From positions 378,718 to 442,717 of the forward strand of contig CAJJDP010000051.1 in NCBI GenBank assembly GCA_905182995.1: a stretch of 64,000 bases of DNA, read 5' to 3'. Position numbers and translations under genes: made by a program. Every line of letters begins with the position of its first letter. The stretch's first letter is position 1. The DNA comes from Paramecium octaurelia (taxonomy: Eukaryota > Ciliophora > Oligohymenophorea > Peniculida > Parameciidae). The notes below the pieces were generated by a model. The model saw only the letters and a list, made by a program, of their open reading frames with translations, had not been told where the DNA came from and ran no database searches. Below, one piece after another: positions 1-11,817 of this stretch.

Positions 1-1272
1 GATTAATAAAATGAGTAGGAATAACATGAGTAGGAAATTATCAATCCAATGAATGTTGCAATCAAAAAGAAAAAAACTAAAAGGGGAACTCGAAAAAATA
101 AGAATAAGAATAAGAAAATAAATGAGGCATAATAAGAAGAGCAACAACAAAATGAGTAAGAGACAGCATTAGAGTAATAGTTTATTCAAGAAGTTAATCT
201 AGAAAGTACCAATCAATTTGATAATGGTAACATTGAAGAACTTGATGATGCTGTTAGTGAGGAATTTAGAATTAATATTACAAATTTTTTAGAACAAATT
301 GAAAAGTCTAAAATAAGTTTAACTTAAACTATCTATAGGGATAAGGAGAAGTCTATTAAAATAATAGAAATTAATGATTAAGAAAATAAAATTTAAAGAT
401 TGTGCAAATAATTTTCTAATCTAAAATATTCTGAAATTGCATATTCATTGTATTTGATAGTTGACTTTAAAAATTGTCAAGAGTTTCTATAAAGTGTGAA
501 ACCTAAAGGAGAAAAACTTATCATAAAAGAAATCAATCAATTAATTGAAGATGAATAAAAAGCTAAAGAGAGCCAAGACAAAGCTGAATTATCTAAATCA
601 CAGATCAAAATAGAGGAATTTAAAAAGGTTAACTAAATTGAAAATGTTGAAGGATAATCTTTGTATCAAACAGCCATTAAAATAATAGAGTTAAAGAACT
701 TTAAATTCGATATTAAAAAAGTATTATTCCTCTATATGATAGTGTGATTAATAAACCAAAGAACAAAAAAAAAAAGATTTCTAATAAAATCGTGATCAAG
801 TCATTGCAATCAATAATCAAAAGGCTAAAGTAATAAAATAATATTAAAGTAATATTTTTTTTATTGAATTTTAAAGCTTGCCACATCAATGAATAGTAAT
901 GTAATTAGCAATTGCAATAAATAAAAGTGGAGAAGAGAAAGTTAGAGAAAATAGGTAAGCAATTGTTCCTTGATTTAATGGTTATTGAAAACGGATTTTG
1001 CAAAATTGATTTTCACAAATTTTTTGGGGCTGAAATTGAAAATCTTCTTGATGGAGTGTTTGAGAAAATCGAATCATACAAACTCTGCAACTAATAAAAG
1101 AAACTATCATTGTAAATAATTGTTGGCAAAGGTTTAATATTTATATAAGCTATTAGGATTACATTCTAAAAATTAATAACCAATCATAGGTCCAATTACA
1201 AAATAATATTTATAACAGTACCTTGAAAAATAGGTCGAAATAATAGAAGGGAAAATAGATGTAATAATTTGA
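1..1272 (+). CDS. Smr-domain protein, 5' end outside window
   Basis: Reading from the first base with TAA/TAG as Gln gives a Q/E/K-rich, probably coiled-coil region. It is followed by a C-terminal Smr-like (MutS2-related nuclease) domain with IIVGKG, then LHSKN and IIGPIT after the last intron. Introns: 721-742 (22 nt), one around 830-896 whose ends I cannot fix, and 1132-1156 (25 nt, splitting the GKG glycine codon). The stop is the TGA at 1270-1272. The next gene downstream has the same Smr domain and an intron at the same place, so the two are tandem paralogues. Smr domains act as endonucleases or bind nucleic acid. The canonical LDLHG motif is not obvious here (I see DFHKFFGAE), so activity is uncertain. 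The start codon is off the window. Confidence 0.7.
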
Positions 1273-1389
1273 ATCTTATTTCTTTATTAAATATATTATA
1301 TTGATCAGTTTTTAAAAGAAAATAATTGTGTTTACATGTAAATTAAGGTTTTAAGTAAAATAATTTTGAGAAATTTTTAATTATAAATT

Positions 1390-2474
1390 ATGATTGCACT
1401 TTTTTTAGGACTTCATTTTACTTTATTGCGGTTCCTTTTTTATTGGACTCTTTACGCAATCTATACTTCCATTTGCTATATTTTCGAATTGAAATTATCA
1501 ATATTAGAGTACCTTCTTCCTATTATTTTTGAAGTAATTTATATAATTGTTTATACAACATTGTCCCTAAAATGGTATTTAATTTCATAATTGTTCAACC
1601 TACTTTGGAATTTGATATCAATAGCCTGTATGATCATTTCGCAAATATTTACATTTTTGGTATTAAAGAAACCCTAGTAAAGTGCACAACCTGACTTAAC
1701 ATTGGGGTAGTTTGCAATTTCTGGTGTCATAATATTTGCATTAATTTTGACATTGAAATACTAATTTGAAGAAGGATGGTCAAATGAAATTAGTTAGTAC
1801 TATCGATAACGGAGATAAGCAAGGTCTAGGATCCCAAATAGCTATTACACAAATTACTATTTTGGGTAGACTTAATCATATGCTCCAACAAGTTCCTATT
1901 CTCCAAAACAACCTAGAAGTTATTCTCAAAATAATCGTCAATAATCTCAAAAAAAAAATAATAGACAATTTGAGGAAGAGGAAAGGAAAAACTAATTAAC
2001 TTTAGAACTAAACGAAAATAGAGAAATGATGAGATGCCTATACTAAAACAAGGCTAATCTCTACTAGTTAAAAAAGAACAAAGAAATAACAAAGTCAGAA
2101 TTAAAGTCTGCTATGGAAATATATGATGAAAAAATAGAGGTCCTGCAAATAACAGGCAAGGCACTATTTCTTAATCTTATAAATGTTTAGGATGGCTTGT
2201 GTCGAGTGGATTTTCATAATTTTTATAAAGCGGAAATAAAGGGTTTGGTGGATGGATTACTATAGAAAATTCGATTGTATTAATACGAGGAGGGTTGGCG
2301 ATAAGTCAAACTTAAAATAATTGTGGGGAAAGGTATAATATTTGTTATAGAATTTTAGGGAATCATTCGAAAAATGGTATTCCTGTGATAGGACCGTTGA
2401 CTTAAGAATTATTAAACTAGTACTTATAGGAGGATGTGGAAATAAGGAATGGGGTTATAGAGGTATAAGTTTGA
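1390..2474 (+). CDS. Membrane-anchored Smr-domain protein
   Basis: 352 residues with one 26-nt intron at 2333-2358, splitting the same glycine codon as in the upstream paralogue. Residues about 1-135 form roughly four hydrophobic helices. A basic, Tyr/Ser/Gln-rich linker and a charged coiled-coil stretch follow, then a C-terminal Smr-like domain (about 235-352) with KIIVGKG, NHSKNG and PVIGPLT. Coding length is an exact multiple of three after removing the intron. Seen: membrane segments plus a domain that keeps the G-K-G-x-H-S core of Smr. Known: Smr proteins usually work on DNA or RNA, and a multi-spanning N-terminus is not typical. Inferred: the domain is tethered to a membrane facing the cytosol or nucleus. 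It lies 38 bp before the next gene. Confidence 0.75.
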
Positions 2475-2512
2475 AAAAAATAAAGTTATAATTAATTATT
2501 AATATAATATAA

Positions 2513-3108
2513 ATGTGCATACCTTTTTAATCGATTCCACCACCTACTGAAGGAACGAAAAAAGCAGTTTAGATGTTATAAATTTTAGGAGTAAGTTAAT
2601 TTGTGGTTGGCTTGATTAAATTGTTCGTCTTGTAATAAATGGCAGGATTTTATGATTTCTTTACTATATTCATACTGTATATGGCATGGGCATAATTGAA
2701 TTATTGCAATTGTGTGATTGCTGTGTTTTACTTCTTATAAAATGTATTTAAATTCTATATATCTAGTTATTGATGATTTTTATATTTTTTGGTATGAATG
2801 TTGAATTGAGCATTTCATTCTTTTAACCAACAAGATTAGGAGTAACATATTTTATCCTCTTTTTCTATTACATTGGTGCTTGTTATGTTGCATTTTTGGC
2901 ATACAAAGAATTCAAAATCCTACAATACGATTAGATGGGAGGGTTGATCCAAACAGATCAATAGAATGATTGGGCATAAAATAATAATCAATAATAGTAA
3001 CAATACTAATAGCAACCATACTACAATTAAGCAGCAGCTCAACCTTAACAATAAGCATAGAGAGGATAGTTTCAAGCCTTTACAGGGAGAGGAGTCCAAA
3101 TAGGTTGA
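2513..3108 (+). CDS. Small four-TM membrane protein with Q-rich tail
   Basis: 190 residues with one 23-nt intron at 2744-2766. A short soluble N-terminus (PPPTEGTKKAVQ) precedes four hydrophobic segments at about residues 22-135, including an aromatic- and cysteine-rich stretch (WAQLNYCNC). The last 50 residues are almost all Q, N, Y and A, most of the glutamines encoded by TAA or TAG, ending RGVQIG. The start is the first ATG after the upstream stop, 38 bp away. I do not recognise the family; tetra-spanning proteins of this size with polar tails are common in Paramecium membranes. Exon lengths fit a multiple of three. Confidence 0.65.
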
Positions 3109-3163
3109 AACATATAGTTGCAATACATAAATAGCTATATATATATATACATATTAATTATTC

Positions 3164-4519
3164 TCATTTACAGGTGAGATGGACAAAATTGTATTCATTT
3201 TGTGTTTCTTCTTGTTCTTGTTCGTCAGTCCTCAATCTTGACGTTGTCGAATTGAAGAAATAGCTATTTTAGTATTGTTTTTTAATCAAGAATTTCTTTT
3301 TGCTTTGTTATTGCAATTGCATCTCCAACTGTGTTTTGATGAATTTTTGTTTTCTGGTTGTAGAGATTTCAGTATCAATCCTGGGGAGTGGTTTTGTTGG
3401 TTTTGGTTTTTCACTAGTTCCAATCTCCAAGAAGTCAAGATTGATATTTTTTTCGATTTCCTTTTTGGCCTCAGTCAGATCATTAAAGTTCTTTTCATAA
3501 GACAAGAGTTGCTTCATGAAGTTCTTGTTCTTCTGTTCTGATAGTTGAATCCACTATTATTTAATTTAAGGTATTTTATCGAGAATAGCTTCGAAATGTT
3601 CTACTTTTAATTAATATAATTCCGATTGATCAGTGTTAGAATAAACCGAATGAGTTCTTGTGATTTGATTTTACATTAACAATTCCATTTCTCCGAACAT
3701 TTGACCACTCGTAATATATTTTATGGTTACAAGTTTCTTCATCTGTTTATAATAATTATTTCCAAATTTTCTTCTTTGATATTTTGCTTCAAATATCTCT
3801 GATAGTGTTTTTTATTTATGATTCATCCCTAACAATATCTTCTCAAAATCTCCCATGAACATCTCATTCAAATCTATTGTGGATGTTAATACTGTCTTCA
3901 CTATTTTAAATTCACCCTTCTTTATAATATACACATATTCCAATGAACCTCCCTCTTTATACACACAAGCATTCATAGAATACTTCTTTATAAAAGCTTT
4001 ATCATAGAATGCCTTAATGTCTTGAAATTTCCAATTGTGAAACAAATCCAAATTGGCAAATTCCTCAAAATATGTCTTTTTCATCAAATGCTTAACATTA
4101 TTTAAAATAGTTAAATAGCTTTCCCTCTCCAAATAAGCCAGATGACAATTCTCTAAAGTTCTACAAGATGCTGTTCTTGTTGCTTCAACATCCATACCCC
4201 TTTCCCCAAAAGTATCACCATTTGATAGTTGTTTTATTTCGTGATCATAAATCGATGCTTAAAGATCATTTGGGTTGAAGTCCTTTAAAACCTACACTCT
4301 CCCACTTATTATGATGTAAAATTTGTCTCCAATATCACCTTCCTTAAATACAAAATGTCCAGCTGGCAAATACTTATATTTCAATGATTTGCAACATTAT
4401 TCATGCAATAAATCAGACTCTAAATTATTGAAAAACTCAATTGATCTAGTTGCAGACCTCAACATAAAGACATCCGTTGATGTTCTCACCTCGCAAGGCT
4501 TTTATAATACATAAACCAT
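3164..4519 (-). CDS. Protein with two cyclic-nucleotide-binding domains
   Basis: 451 residues, no intron in the part read. The first CNB domain (about 45-150) has the β-barrel pattern LPAGHFVFKEGDIGDKFYIII and a phosphate-binding cassette FGERGMDVEATRTAS with the arginine that contacts the cyclic phosphate. The second (about 185-300) has CVYKEGGSLEYVYIIKKG and FGEMELLMQNQITRTHS. A basic, Gln-rich tail follows. There is no kinase domain. The open frame continues upstream of the chosen ATG for about 14 codons without another ATG, so a short 5' exon is possible. Such kinase-less CNB proteins are numerous in ciliates, where cAMP and cGMP control ciliary beat; that role is inferred from the family. 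Its stop lies 55 bp from the stop of the convergent gene at 2513-3108. Confidence 0.8.
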
Positions 4520-4949
4520 GACATCAATCAGATCCTTATTGCTCAATTTTAATATGATTCTTACTTTGATCCTGTTAAACTTTATCTAATATCAAACTTT
4601 TATAGAACCGTCGAAGCCCTTCTTACTTAATCTGCGTTAAATATTAATCTTCTCATATTATATAATCTATAGTTACTATTTTTAATATTATTTCAAATTA
4701 AACACTAAAGACTAATTTGTAAATTACTCTAATCTATAAACTCTAACTTGATTGCATCTCCAACACTTGTCGCGTGGTGATTTAAAATAATTTAAACAAA
4801 TTACTATAATAATAATACTCCTTTGTTAAACAATTATACTTTTATCAATAATTTCATAATCTAATTGCAATGAATACAATGTTTATGTAAAATTATAACT
4901 TTAATTTAGAAAATTACAATGAATTTTAAAAAAACTTAATAAGATTAAA

Positions 4950-6558
4950 TCATTTTATTTTATTCAAAATTACAGCATTCGTTGGACTGAGTTAATGGTT
5001 AAAATGTATCTCCCATGAGACTTCCACATTGCCATTTCTTGTTATTTAATACTATTTCAAGATTTAACCTAATATAATCTTAGCTTCCAATAAAGCCATT
5101 TATGATCCAATGCAATTTCTAGGGCCTGCAGAAAAAGGTATATAAATAAAATTATTATCATCTTTGATTGGATTATCCTACAACCATCTTGTGTAATCAA
5201 ATTATCCAGCATTTTCAAAATGTCTTTCTGATTAATTTTATAAGAAGTAATCAATGCATACTAACCATCCTTACCTAATAGATTAATATTTATTACCTTT
5301 CTTAATTTGTAAATCCTTAATCTTGTGATCTTGGGTTGCCACCCTAATTATTGGCCTCATAGCTGGGTTTTTTAATCTCAATACCTCACTGATAAATGCT
5401 GAAAGTCTCTTTAAATTATTAATTTCGTTTTCGTTAATAAAAGATGAAGGGCAACATCTATTTACTTCTACTCTTATTTCCTCTTAAGCCTATGGATAGC
5501 AAGCCAAGAAATATAAACAATGATATAATAGTACTGCTGTTGTGTCAGTTCCAGCAAATTACAATGTGATGAATTCTTAAATAATCTAATCAAATGTGGC
5601 TTCTTGTTATTATTTATTTGTGATTTTAAGATACTCATTCACCAAGATATTTAAAAAGTTTTCATTAATTGTATTAATCTTTGAATTATTCGAATCTTCG
5701 AAATACTTTATTCTTTATTGTACTAGATCTCCAACTATTGATCTCATGTCTTTCACTCTTTGCAATAATCTCTTTTCTTCCTTTGTTGGAAAAATCTTCC
5801 AAGCCTTTGTACCAAAAATGAGTCTTTTTGTTGATTAAATCTAAGATTTAAATCTCATATATGCCATTTCATTCATTATATTAGCAATTTCTACTTGTAA
5901 TTCTGAGTTATTTATGTATATTTGATCTGTTTGAATCCCAAAAAAGCTTTTAATTACTATTAGACCAGTGATAGACTACAAGGACGATAAAACATTTTCA
6001 TTTGAAAATTTCTCTATTTTACTTTAAGTAATCTCATTTATCATTGGCACTTTTTTCTTTAGAGCATCAAATTCAAAGGAACTTGATAATAGTTTTCTTT
6101 ATTTTTTCCATTATTCGCCTTTTGACCACACCAGTCCTTTAGATAATAAATCACTATAATTTCATAAAAATGACTTACTTATGACAAACAGGATCCACTT
6201 TTTAATATTAATCATGGTTTAAGAGAGCCTCTTTTTGATATGATGGATCGGCAATAGAAATTCTTATAATCCAAAGCATATTGGTCACAAAAAATTTGTA
6301 TTGATATTTATTGTATGCTGTTTTCTATTTATTGAAAATATCTCTTGTGTTTTTGCTTTCCTTTGCTTCTTTTAGTTGATCAAATATTTCCCTTCCAAAA
6401 AACGTAAAAGAAATCTTGCAATCCTTTCCGAATTGAAATTTTAACTTGATCATCTCTGTCAAGGGTTTGATAACAAATAGATATAGGATCAAACCCAAAA
6501 CTGCATATAAAACATAAATTATCATTATTAATACCACAAAAATGAAAAAAATAGGCAA
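4950..6558 (-). CDS. Cytochrome P450
   Basis: About 518 residues. It has an N-terminal membrane anchor (residues 1-30), the C-helix motif WKKQRKLL, the I-helix oxygen-binding motif FAGTDTT (about 324), the K-helix ExxR in SEVLR (about 381), an ERHFENAG/FDYTRW meander region, and the heme-binding loop FSAGPRNCIGS (about 460) with the cysteine ligand. Intron 1 is 6154-6178 (25 nt). A second intron near 5254-5290 must be a multiple of three; a 27-nt version ending in AAG restores KKGWLVCIDYF, the best family match, while a 36-nt TAG-ending version is possible. The family is a heme monooxygenase acting at the ER membrane; CYP4/CYP3-like clans are the likeliest relatives, substrate unknown. Read as standard code it would look full of stops. 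Confidence 0.9.
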
Positions 6559-7028
6559 ATAAAAATTAATACTTCAGAATTGTAGAAATGATATAAGTTT
6601 TATTAAATTTACTTTTTAGAATAATAAACTCTTTAATTTCTATTCAGAAAAATGCTTATAAGAATGCTAATAGTTGAAAAATCTTACTAAATATTGAATG
6701 TTTACTGAGATAAATGATTTTACAAGAACAATAAGATTAAAAATTATAAAATTCTATATTTCTTAATCAAATTACTTTTATTAAGATTTAATAGGAGAGT
6801 TAAACATTACAAAAGAGTTTAAATTATAGTCTATAATCAATAGATGGTGATATAATTGAAATTATTGTTATATTTTATTAAATACAACAAAACATTCTTA
6901 AAAAATGTGAATATATATGAAGTTCAAAGGGATTATTCAATGGAATAGCTAAATTAACAATAGCCTTCAAATAAGTATTATTTTAAGGATAAAAATGTAT
7001 ATTTTAAGAATCAATTTATTTAGACAAC
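6559..7028. other. AT-rich gap between P450 and coiled-coil gene
   Basis: I see no convincing coding pattern on either strand. It holds the promoter of the P450 gene and the 3' end of the gene at 7029-7562, both on the minus strand. Confidence 0.5.
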
Positions 7029-7562
7029 TCAAATTTTTTTTGATTATTAAATTGATTGAAGAGCATTTTCAAACACTTCATACTTTTAATTTAACTGATT
7101 TATGCGGTTATTTTCTTATTATTGTTTTTTAATCATTTTTTAATATTTTTCTATTTCTTTTTTATTTTTTTCTACTTATAACCGATTAGGACCATATTTT
7201 GAAAGTAATCTTGATTATAATTCTTTTTTTAGATAGTCTATTTGGGATTATTATTAAGCAAATCGCTATTTGTAATAATCAAATTATTTTTGCTACTCTA
7301 ATTTTTAGGCTAATTTTTATTCAAATTCTTTGATCATATCATCAATCACATTTGTTTCAGTTTAATGAAATATCAAAAGAGCAGAAGCCTTTGAATTCTC
7401 TAAATTGCTATCAATAGTTTAGGTTTCTTAATCAATTGTAGTTATTTGCTTTTTTTAAGGCTCAGGTATGTTTTATTGAGGAAATATTAGTTCTAAGAAT
7501 TACTTATTATTCTCCTTCAATTGATCAAGAAAATTTTGCAATGAGGATTATAATTATTGCAT
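7029..7562 (-). CDS. Coiled-coil protein
   Basis: 177 residues from the ATG at 7562 to TGA at 7029-7031, rich in Q, K, E and N with heptad-like spacing over most of its length (for example FDYYKQRFAQQQSQIDYLKKEL and VEKNKKEIEKYQKMIKKQQ). No catalytic motif is visible. An in-frame stretch upstream, beyond a possible intron near 7563-7608, could add an N-terminal exon but would run toward the histone gene promoter and lacks an ATG, so I chose the shorter form. It is divergent from the H3-variant gene 161 bp away. Function not recognised. Confidence 0.6.
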
Positions 7563-7723
7563 TATCTAATTATATTAATGATATAAAATTAATTTTCAAC
7601 TTGAGCAATACTTCCTCAAGTTTAGTAGGTTTATGAAATTCAAGGTTTTTGGATTGTGATTTTGAATTAATTGTATTTTGTTGCGGATTCTTAATATTAT
7701 TTTTAAATAGTTTTAAAAGGGAA
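7563..7723. promoter_or_regulatory. Divergent promoter, coiled-coil gene / H3 variant
   Basis: The 161 bp between the two divergent start codons must hold the regulatory signals of both genes. It is AT-rich and I see no named element. Confidence 0.4.
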
Positions 7724-8281
7724 ATGGCAAATAGAAAAAAGAAAGCAAAAGAAAATGAGAACTAATCTTTTTAAGTGGACAACGTTGAATAAATGCCAAG
7801 TTTTATGCATTCCTTGTTTAATTCAGATGAGAAAAGCATAATTGCAGAAAAATCGAAGGAGGAAAGCAAAAAATCAGAAAAAAAGAGAGATGAGAGAATT
7901 TCTGGAATTCAAGTATAAAAAGCAAGGGACAAACTATAAAAGAGAAATAAACCAATGTCCAAAGTATTATAGGAGATTAGATAACTTTAAACTTCAGGTG
8001 TTTTAGTTTGCCGCCGAGCAGGATTTTAAAGGTTTGTAAGGTAGGCAGGGATCAAGGTATCAGATGAACTTGGGTTTAAGGAATTTAGATATTCTAGTAA
8101 ATCCTTAGAATGCCTATAAACATTAACTGAACAATACATGGTGGATTTATTCGAGGATTCAGTGTAGTGTACCTTTCATGCTAAAAGAGTGACTTTGATG
8201 GCAAAAGACTTAAATTTAACTGCGAGGATAAGAGGAATAGAGTAACCGCTTCAAGAAATAAGAAATCTTAAACTTAATTGA
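7724..8281 (+). CDS. Divergent histone H3, CenH3/CENP-A-like
   Basis: 185 residues, no intron. The C-terminal 100 residues form an H3 histone fold: an αN-like VLQEIRQLQTS, the α1 motif GFQRFVRQ, α2 containing YMVDLFEDSVQC, then HAKRVTLMAKDLNLTARIRG, which matches the end of canonical H3. The N-terminal tail (about 80 residues) is lysine- and serine-rich but has no ARTKQ or ARKS motif. Between α1 and α2 there are about five more residues than in canonical H3, the position where centromeric H3 variants carry extended loop 1. It also has a C-terminal extension (about 15 residues) after RIRG. Seen: the fold and insertion. Known: longer loop 1 and a divergent tail mark CenH3. Inferred: centromeric role in the micronucleus. 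A rapidly evolving non-centromeric H3 variant is the alternative. Confidence 0.82.
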
Positions 8282-8556
8282 TAAAATTAAACTATTATAA
8301 ATAAAAATAATTACTAGATTTAATACTAGGTTCTTTTATTTAAGTGTTGACTCTTTCTGAGAGTTAATTACATTTCATAGTAGTAATATTATAAAATACA
8401 GAATTGGGTTCTAAATTGTAGACTTAATTTTTTTACATTTAAAATCCTCAATCGGTCATAATACAATAAAATGTGATGAGAGTGGACGTATATATTAGAA
8501 TAATAAATGGATTATTTTTAATAAATATTTAATTATATCAAAAGTGATAATATATT

Positions 8557-10039
8557 ATGAATAATGACGAAGTATTGAAGCATCTCTTAAAGAATATTAT
8601 AAAATTGAAATTTTTAAATTATTTATGTAAGATTGTCATAAGTCTTAAAAGATAGCTATATGTATGGTTGGATTGCCAGCGAGAGGGAAAACCTATATTT
8701 CTCGGAAACTCCATAGATATTTAAATTGGTTAGGTTATAATTGTAAGGTGTTCAACATTGGAAATTATCGAAGGGAAATCTGTGGAACTGAATGTGACAA
8801 GACCTTCTTTGATTCAAAAAATGAACAAGTATATTGAGCATTAATTAGGCAACTAAAGCAAGAAATGAGTGTGCTTAGATGGCATTGAATGATTTGATCA
8901 GCTATTTAAATGGCGATGGAGAGATTGCTATTTTTGATGGGACCAACACAACAAAGTAGAGGAGGAATATGGTTTAATGCTCATTATCACAATAATGCCA
9001 AAATGTACAGACTCTTTGGATTGAATCAATTTGTGATGACGCCGAGGTGATTCAAAATAATATCAGATTAACTAAGCTTAATAATCCTGATTATGTTTCA
9101 ATGAATCCTGAGGATGCCACAAAGGATTTCTTAGGAAGAATTAGAATGTATGAGGAAGTGTATCAAAAGATAGAACTAGACGAGAATTTATCATTTATCA
9201 AATTAATTAATATCGGTGAAGATGTATCATATTGATTCATTAATAGATTTAAATCCACAAAGTTAAAGGCTATTTGTTATCCAAAATCATTTCATATTTG
9301 ATGAATCTCCACATATATCCCAGACCAATTTATTTGACTAGACATGGTGGGAGCACATTTAATTAAGAAAACAGAGTGGGTGGAGATTGTGATTTATCCC
9401 AATAAGGAATTCAATATTCAGAATAACTGGGGAAGTTTTTGCTTGATGAATTTCCCACTTAGGAACAGAGGAATCAAATTCATTGCTTGACTTCCACAAT
9501 GAAGAGAGCAACTCATACAGCTGACATTGTTTGCAACATTCTCAAGATAAGCTATTTGTAATTAAAGACTTTGGATGAAATAAATGTGGGCATTTGCGAT
9601 GGCTTAACTTATACTTAAATTGCAATTTAATTTCCTGAAGACTTTGCTGTATCTTTTGTAATATTAACTCCATTAGTAAAGAAAAGTGAACAAATTAACC
9701 TACAGGTATCCCAGAGGAGAATCCTATTTAGATTTGATTAGTAGGATAGAACCAATTATCTATGAAATTGAGAGATCTCGAGAACCTGTATTAGTTATAG
9801 GACATCAAGCCATTTTAAGATGTCTCTATGCCTATTTCCATCGAAATGAGATCTCAGAAGTACCTCAATTAGAGATTCCAATACATGCAATTATAAAATT
9901 AACTCCAGCTGCATATTATTGTGAAGAGATAAGAATCAAAATTGATCCAGAAACTGGAGAGAGAAAATAAATAGAAGAAGATCTTCAAATTGAAAGAGTC
10001 AATTTGTTAACTAAGAAAAAGAGTTACATCTTATTATGA
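8557..10039 (+). CDS. PFKFB: 6-phosphofructo-2-kinase / fructose-2,6-bisphosphatase
   Basis: 460 residues; four introns (8627-8655, 8829-8848, 9224-9246, 9649-9676) give an exact reading frame. The kinase half starts near residue 25 with CMVGLPARGKTYISRKL (Walker A), FNIGNYRR, and IFDGTNTTK. The phosphatase half has RPIYLTRHGGSTFN with the phospho-acceptor histidine, RVGGDCDLS, STMKRATHTA, DEINVGICDGLTY with the catalytic glutamate, RYPRGESY, and IGHQAILRCL with the second histidine. Both activities therefore look intact. The enzyme makes and breaks fructose-2,6-bisphosphate, a cytosolic regulator of glycolysis. One difference: RHGG replaces the usual RHGE. It has only a short N-terminus and no long regulatory tail. 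Confidence 0.95.
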
Positions 10040-10306
10040 TAATATATCATTTATTGTTTTGTTACATTCTAATTAAAATCATATCCTACATCCTGCATAT
10101 AATATTATGCAAAATTCAATCTTCTATTAGGTAACATATAAGGTTTGTTACATATATTTTGTTATTATTTTTTTATGTATTTTACTGAAAATCTTAAACT
10201 AAAGGTAGATACCAATAAATAAAATTAAGAATCTTATTTGAGTTGTATGAATTAATGAAGAATGGTTTATACAATGAATTCATTTACTATTATTGAATGA
10301 ATAATA

Positions 10307-11530
10307 TCAAAATGCACCCTTGAGTTATGATTTAACATAATCGGTGAATCTTGGTTGGTTTAATAAGTCCAAAGCTTAATGGGCAGCATTCAATTCCTTG
10401 TTGTATTCAGCGACGGTGGCATTGTAGACATCAGTTGCAAAGGCATAGTCGTCGTTTTCTGCTTACAATTATCCGTTCAAAGTATCCAAATCAGCGTGTA
10501 AGACGTCGATCAAATCAAGGGTTTACTCAATCTTGTCTAGGAGTTAATAGTATGAATTGGATACTTGCATTAGCCTCGATTTCAGCAGTCTTTACAATAA
10601 CAGCTCTTTAGAATTCAGCATGTTCTTAGTTTAATTAGATGACTCTTGCTTCGAAGTCTTTTTATGCTTCAGCTTCGTCAGCAGTGAGTTGATTGAGGGA
10701 GTCAACCAATTGGACTCTCAAGTTGTTGAATGCGGTAAGAATCTAGGGGGATTATGATAAGGACTAGATACTTCTTTAAGAGCACCTTGATCAGCAAAGT
10801 TAGCCTCAACTGCAATTTCCAAGAGAGTCTTAATGAATGTTTAGAATGTGCTGTGTCTCTTAAGGGATTATTCGATTTTGGTCAAATTCTTTTAGACCTT
10901 TTGGATTTGAACAAGGGATGGGGATTCCAATTGACTGAGCAATTATAAGGATTCATCGATGGCACCGATGGCTTCATTGTGTTCAGCAACTTAAGCTTCA
11001 AATTCAGCATGATCTTTAGCTCTTTAGACTGTAGACTCGTTGAGTGTTCTTCTGTTTTAAGCAATGTTTTCTTATAATTATTCAAGTTGAGCAGCAAATC
11101 TATCTCTTTGTGGGATCAACACATTATCATAGAAATCGTGAGCATTGAAGACCTCTAGTTGGGATAGTGTTAATGGGGTTACCTCTTTCTTTGTCTTAGA
11201 TTTCTTATTCAAGTCTTGTGACTTCTCTGTTGTGAACATCTGTTCTTCTTTGATATTAGTGATGGACTTCTGCTAATTCCTCATCCAATTCGTCAATCTA
11301 TATGAATTAATGAACAAAGGCATTACAAGTTTGGCAATTTCACTGTTTAATTCTGCAAGGATACCTCCTGTTGATAAATGGAGTTCACCAAAGTTCAAAA
11401 TGAAATTTCCCCAACCTGATTATTTGATTTGGGCAAAAGCTTTTTGGTCGTGACTTGTCCAAACTGAGTTGGTGACATCGATTGCTGTTACGCTAAGGAT
11501 AAGCAATGTGCAGACTGCTAATTTATACAT
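10307..11530 (-). CDS. Trichocyst matrix protein (1)
   Basis: 369 residues with four introns (10537-10564, 10743-10771, 11155-11182, 11298-11326). A signal peptide ([15 protein letters not shown]) leads into [15 protein letters not shown] and then long alanine/glutamate/glutamine-rich helices with LEQLQENIAQNRRTL and [20 protein letters not shown]-type heptads, typical of the Paramecium trichocyst matrix (TMP) family. In that family a proprotein is cleaved into two coiled-coil polypeptides that crystallise in the dense-core granule and expand explosively on exocytosis. Two further TMP genes lie at 18983-20120 and 28233-29418. Codon use is GC-richer and strongly biased compared with neighbours, as expected for a very highly expressed gene. 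Confidence 0.85.
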
Positions 11531-11583
11531 TTATTGTAATTAATAATGAAGCAAACACCTGATAATTAAATGTTAAAAATTCC

Positions 11584-11590
11584 AAAAACG
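11584..11590 (-). promoter_or_regulatory. CGTTTTT motif upstream of TMP gene 1
   Basis: On the minus strand the bases before the start codon contain CGTTTTTGG, about 55 bp upstream of ATG. The same CGTTTTT core occurs upstream of the two other TMP genes in this window. A T-rich 7-mer in AT-rich DNA can recur by chance, so this is only suggestive. Confidence 0.3.
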
Positions 11591-11817
11591 AATTTTATTT
11601 TTTATATAATTAATTTAATTATTATGTAGTCATTCTAAGTGCTTCGAAAAATGTTTATATGAAACTGATAAATATATAAATCATCAAGTCAGAGAATGCG
11701 TATCTTTTCGATCAGCAATGTTTAGTTATATTAGTTCAAAAATGATATTGTTTGTATATTTTTATTGAGATTCTATTCTGGCAATTCTGATTTTTTAATT
11801 TCTTAAAACTAATAAAC

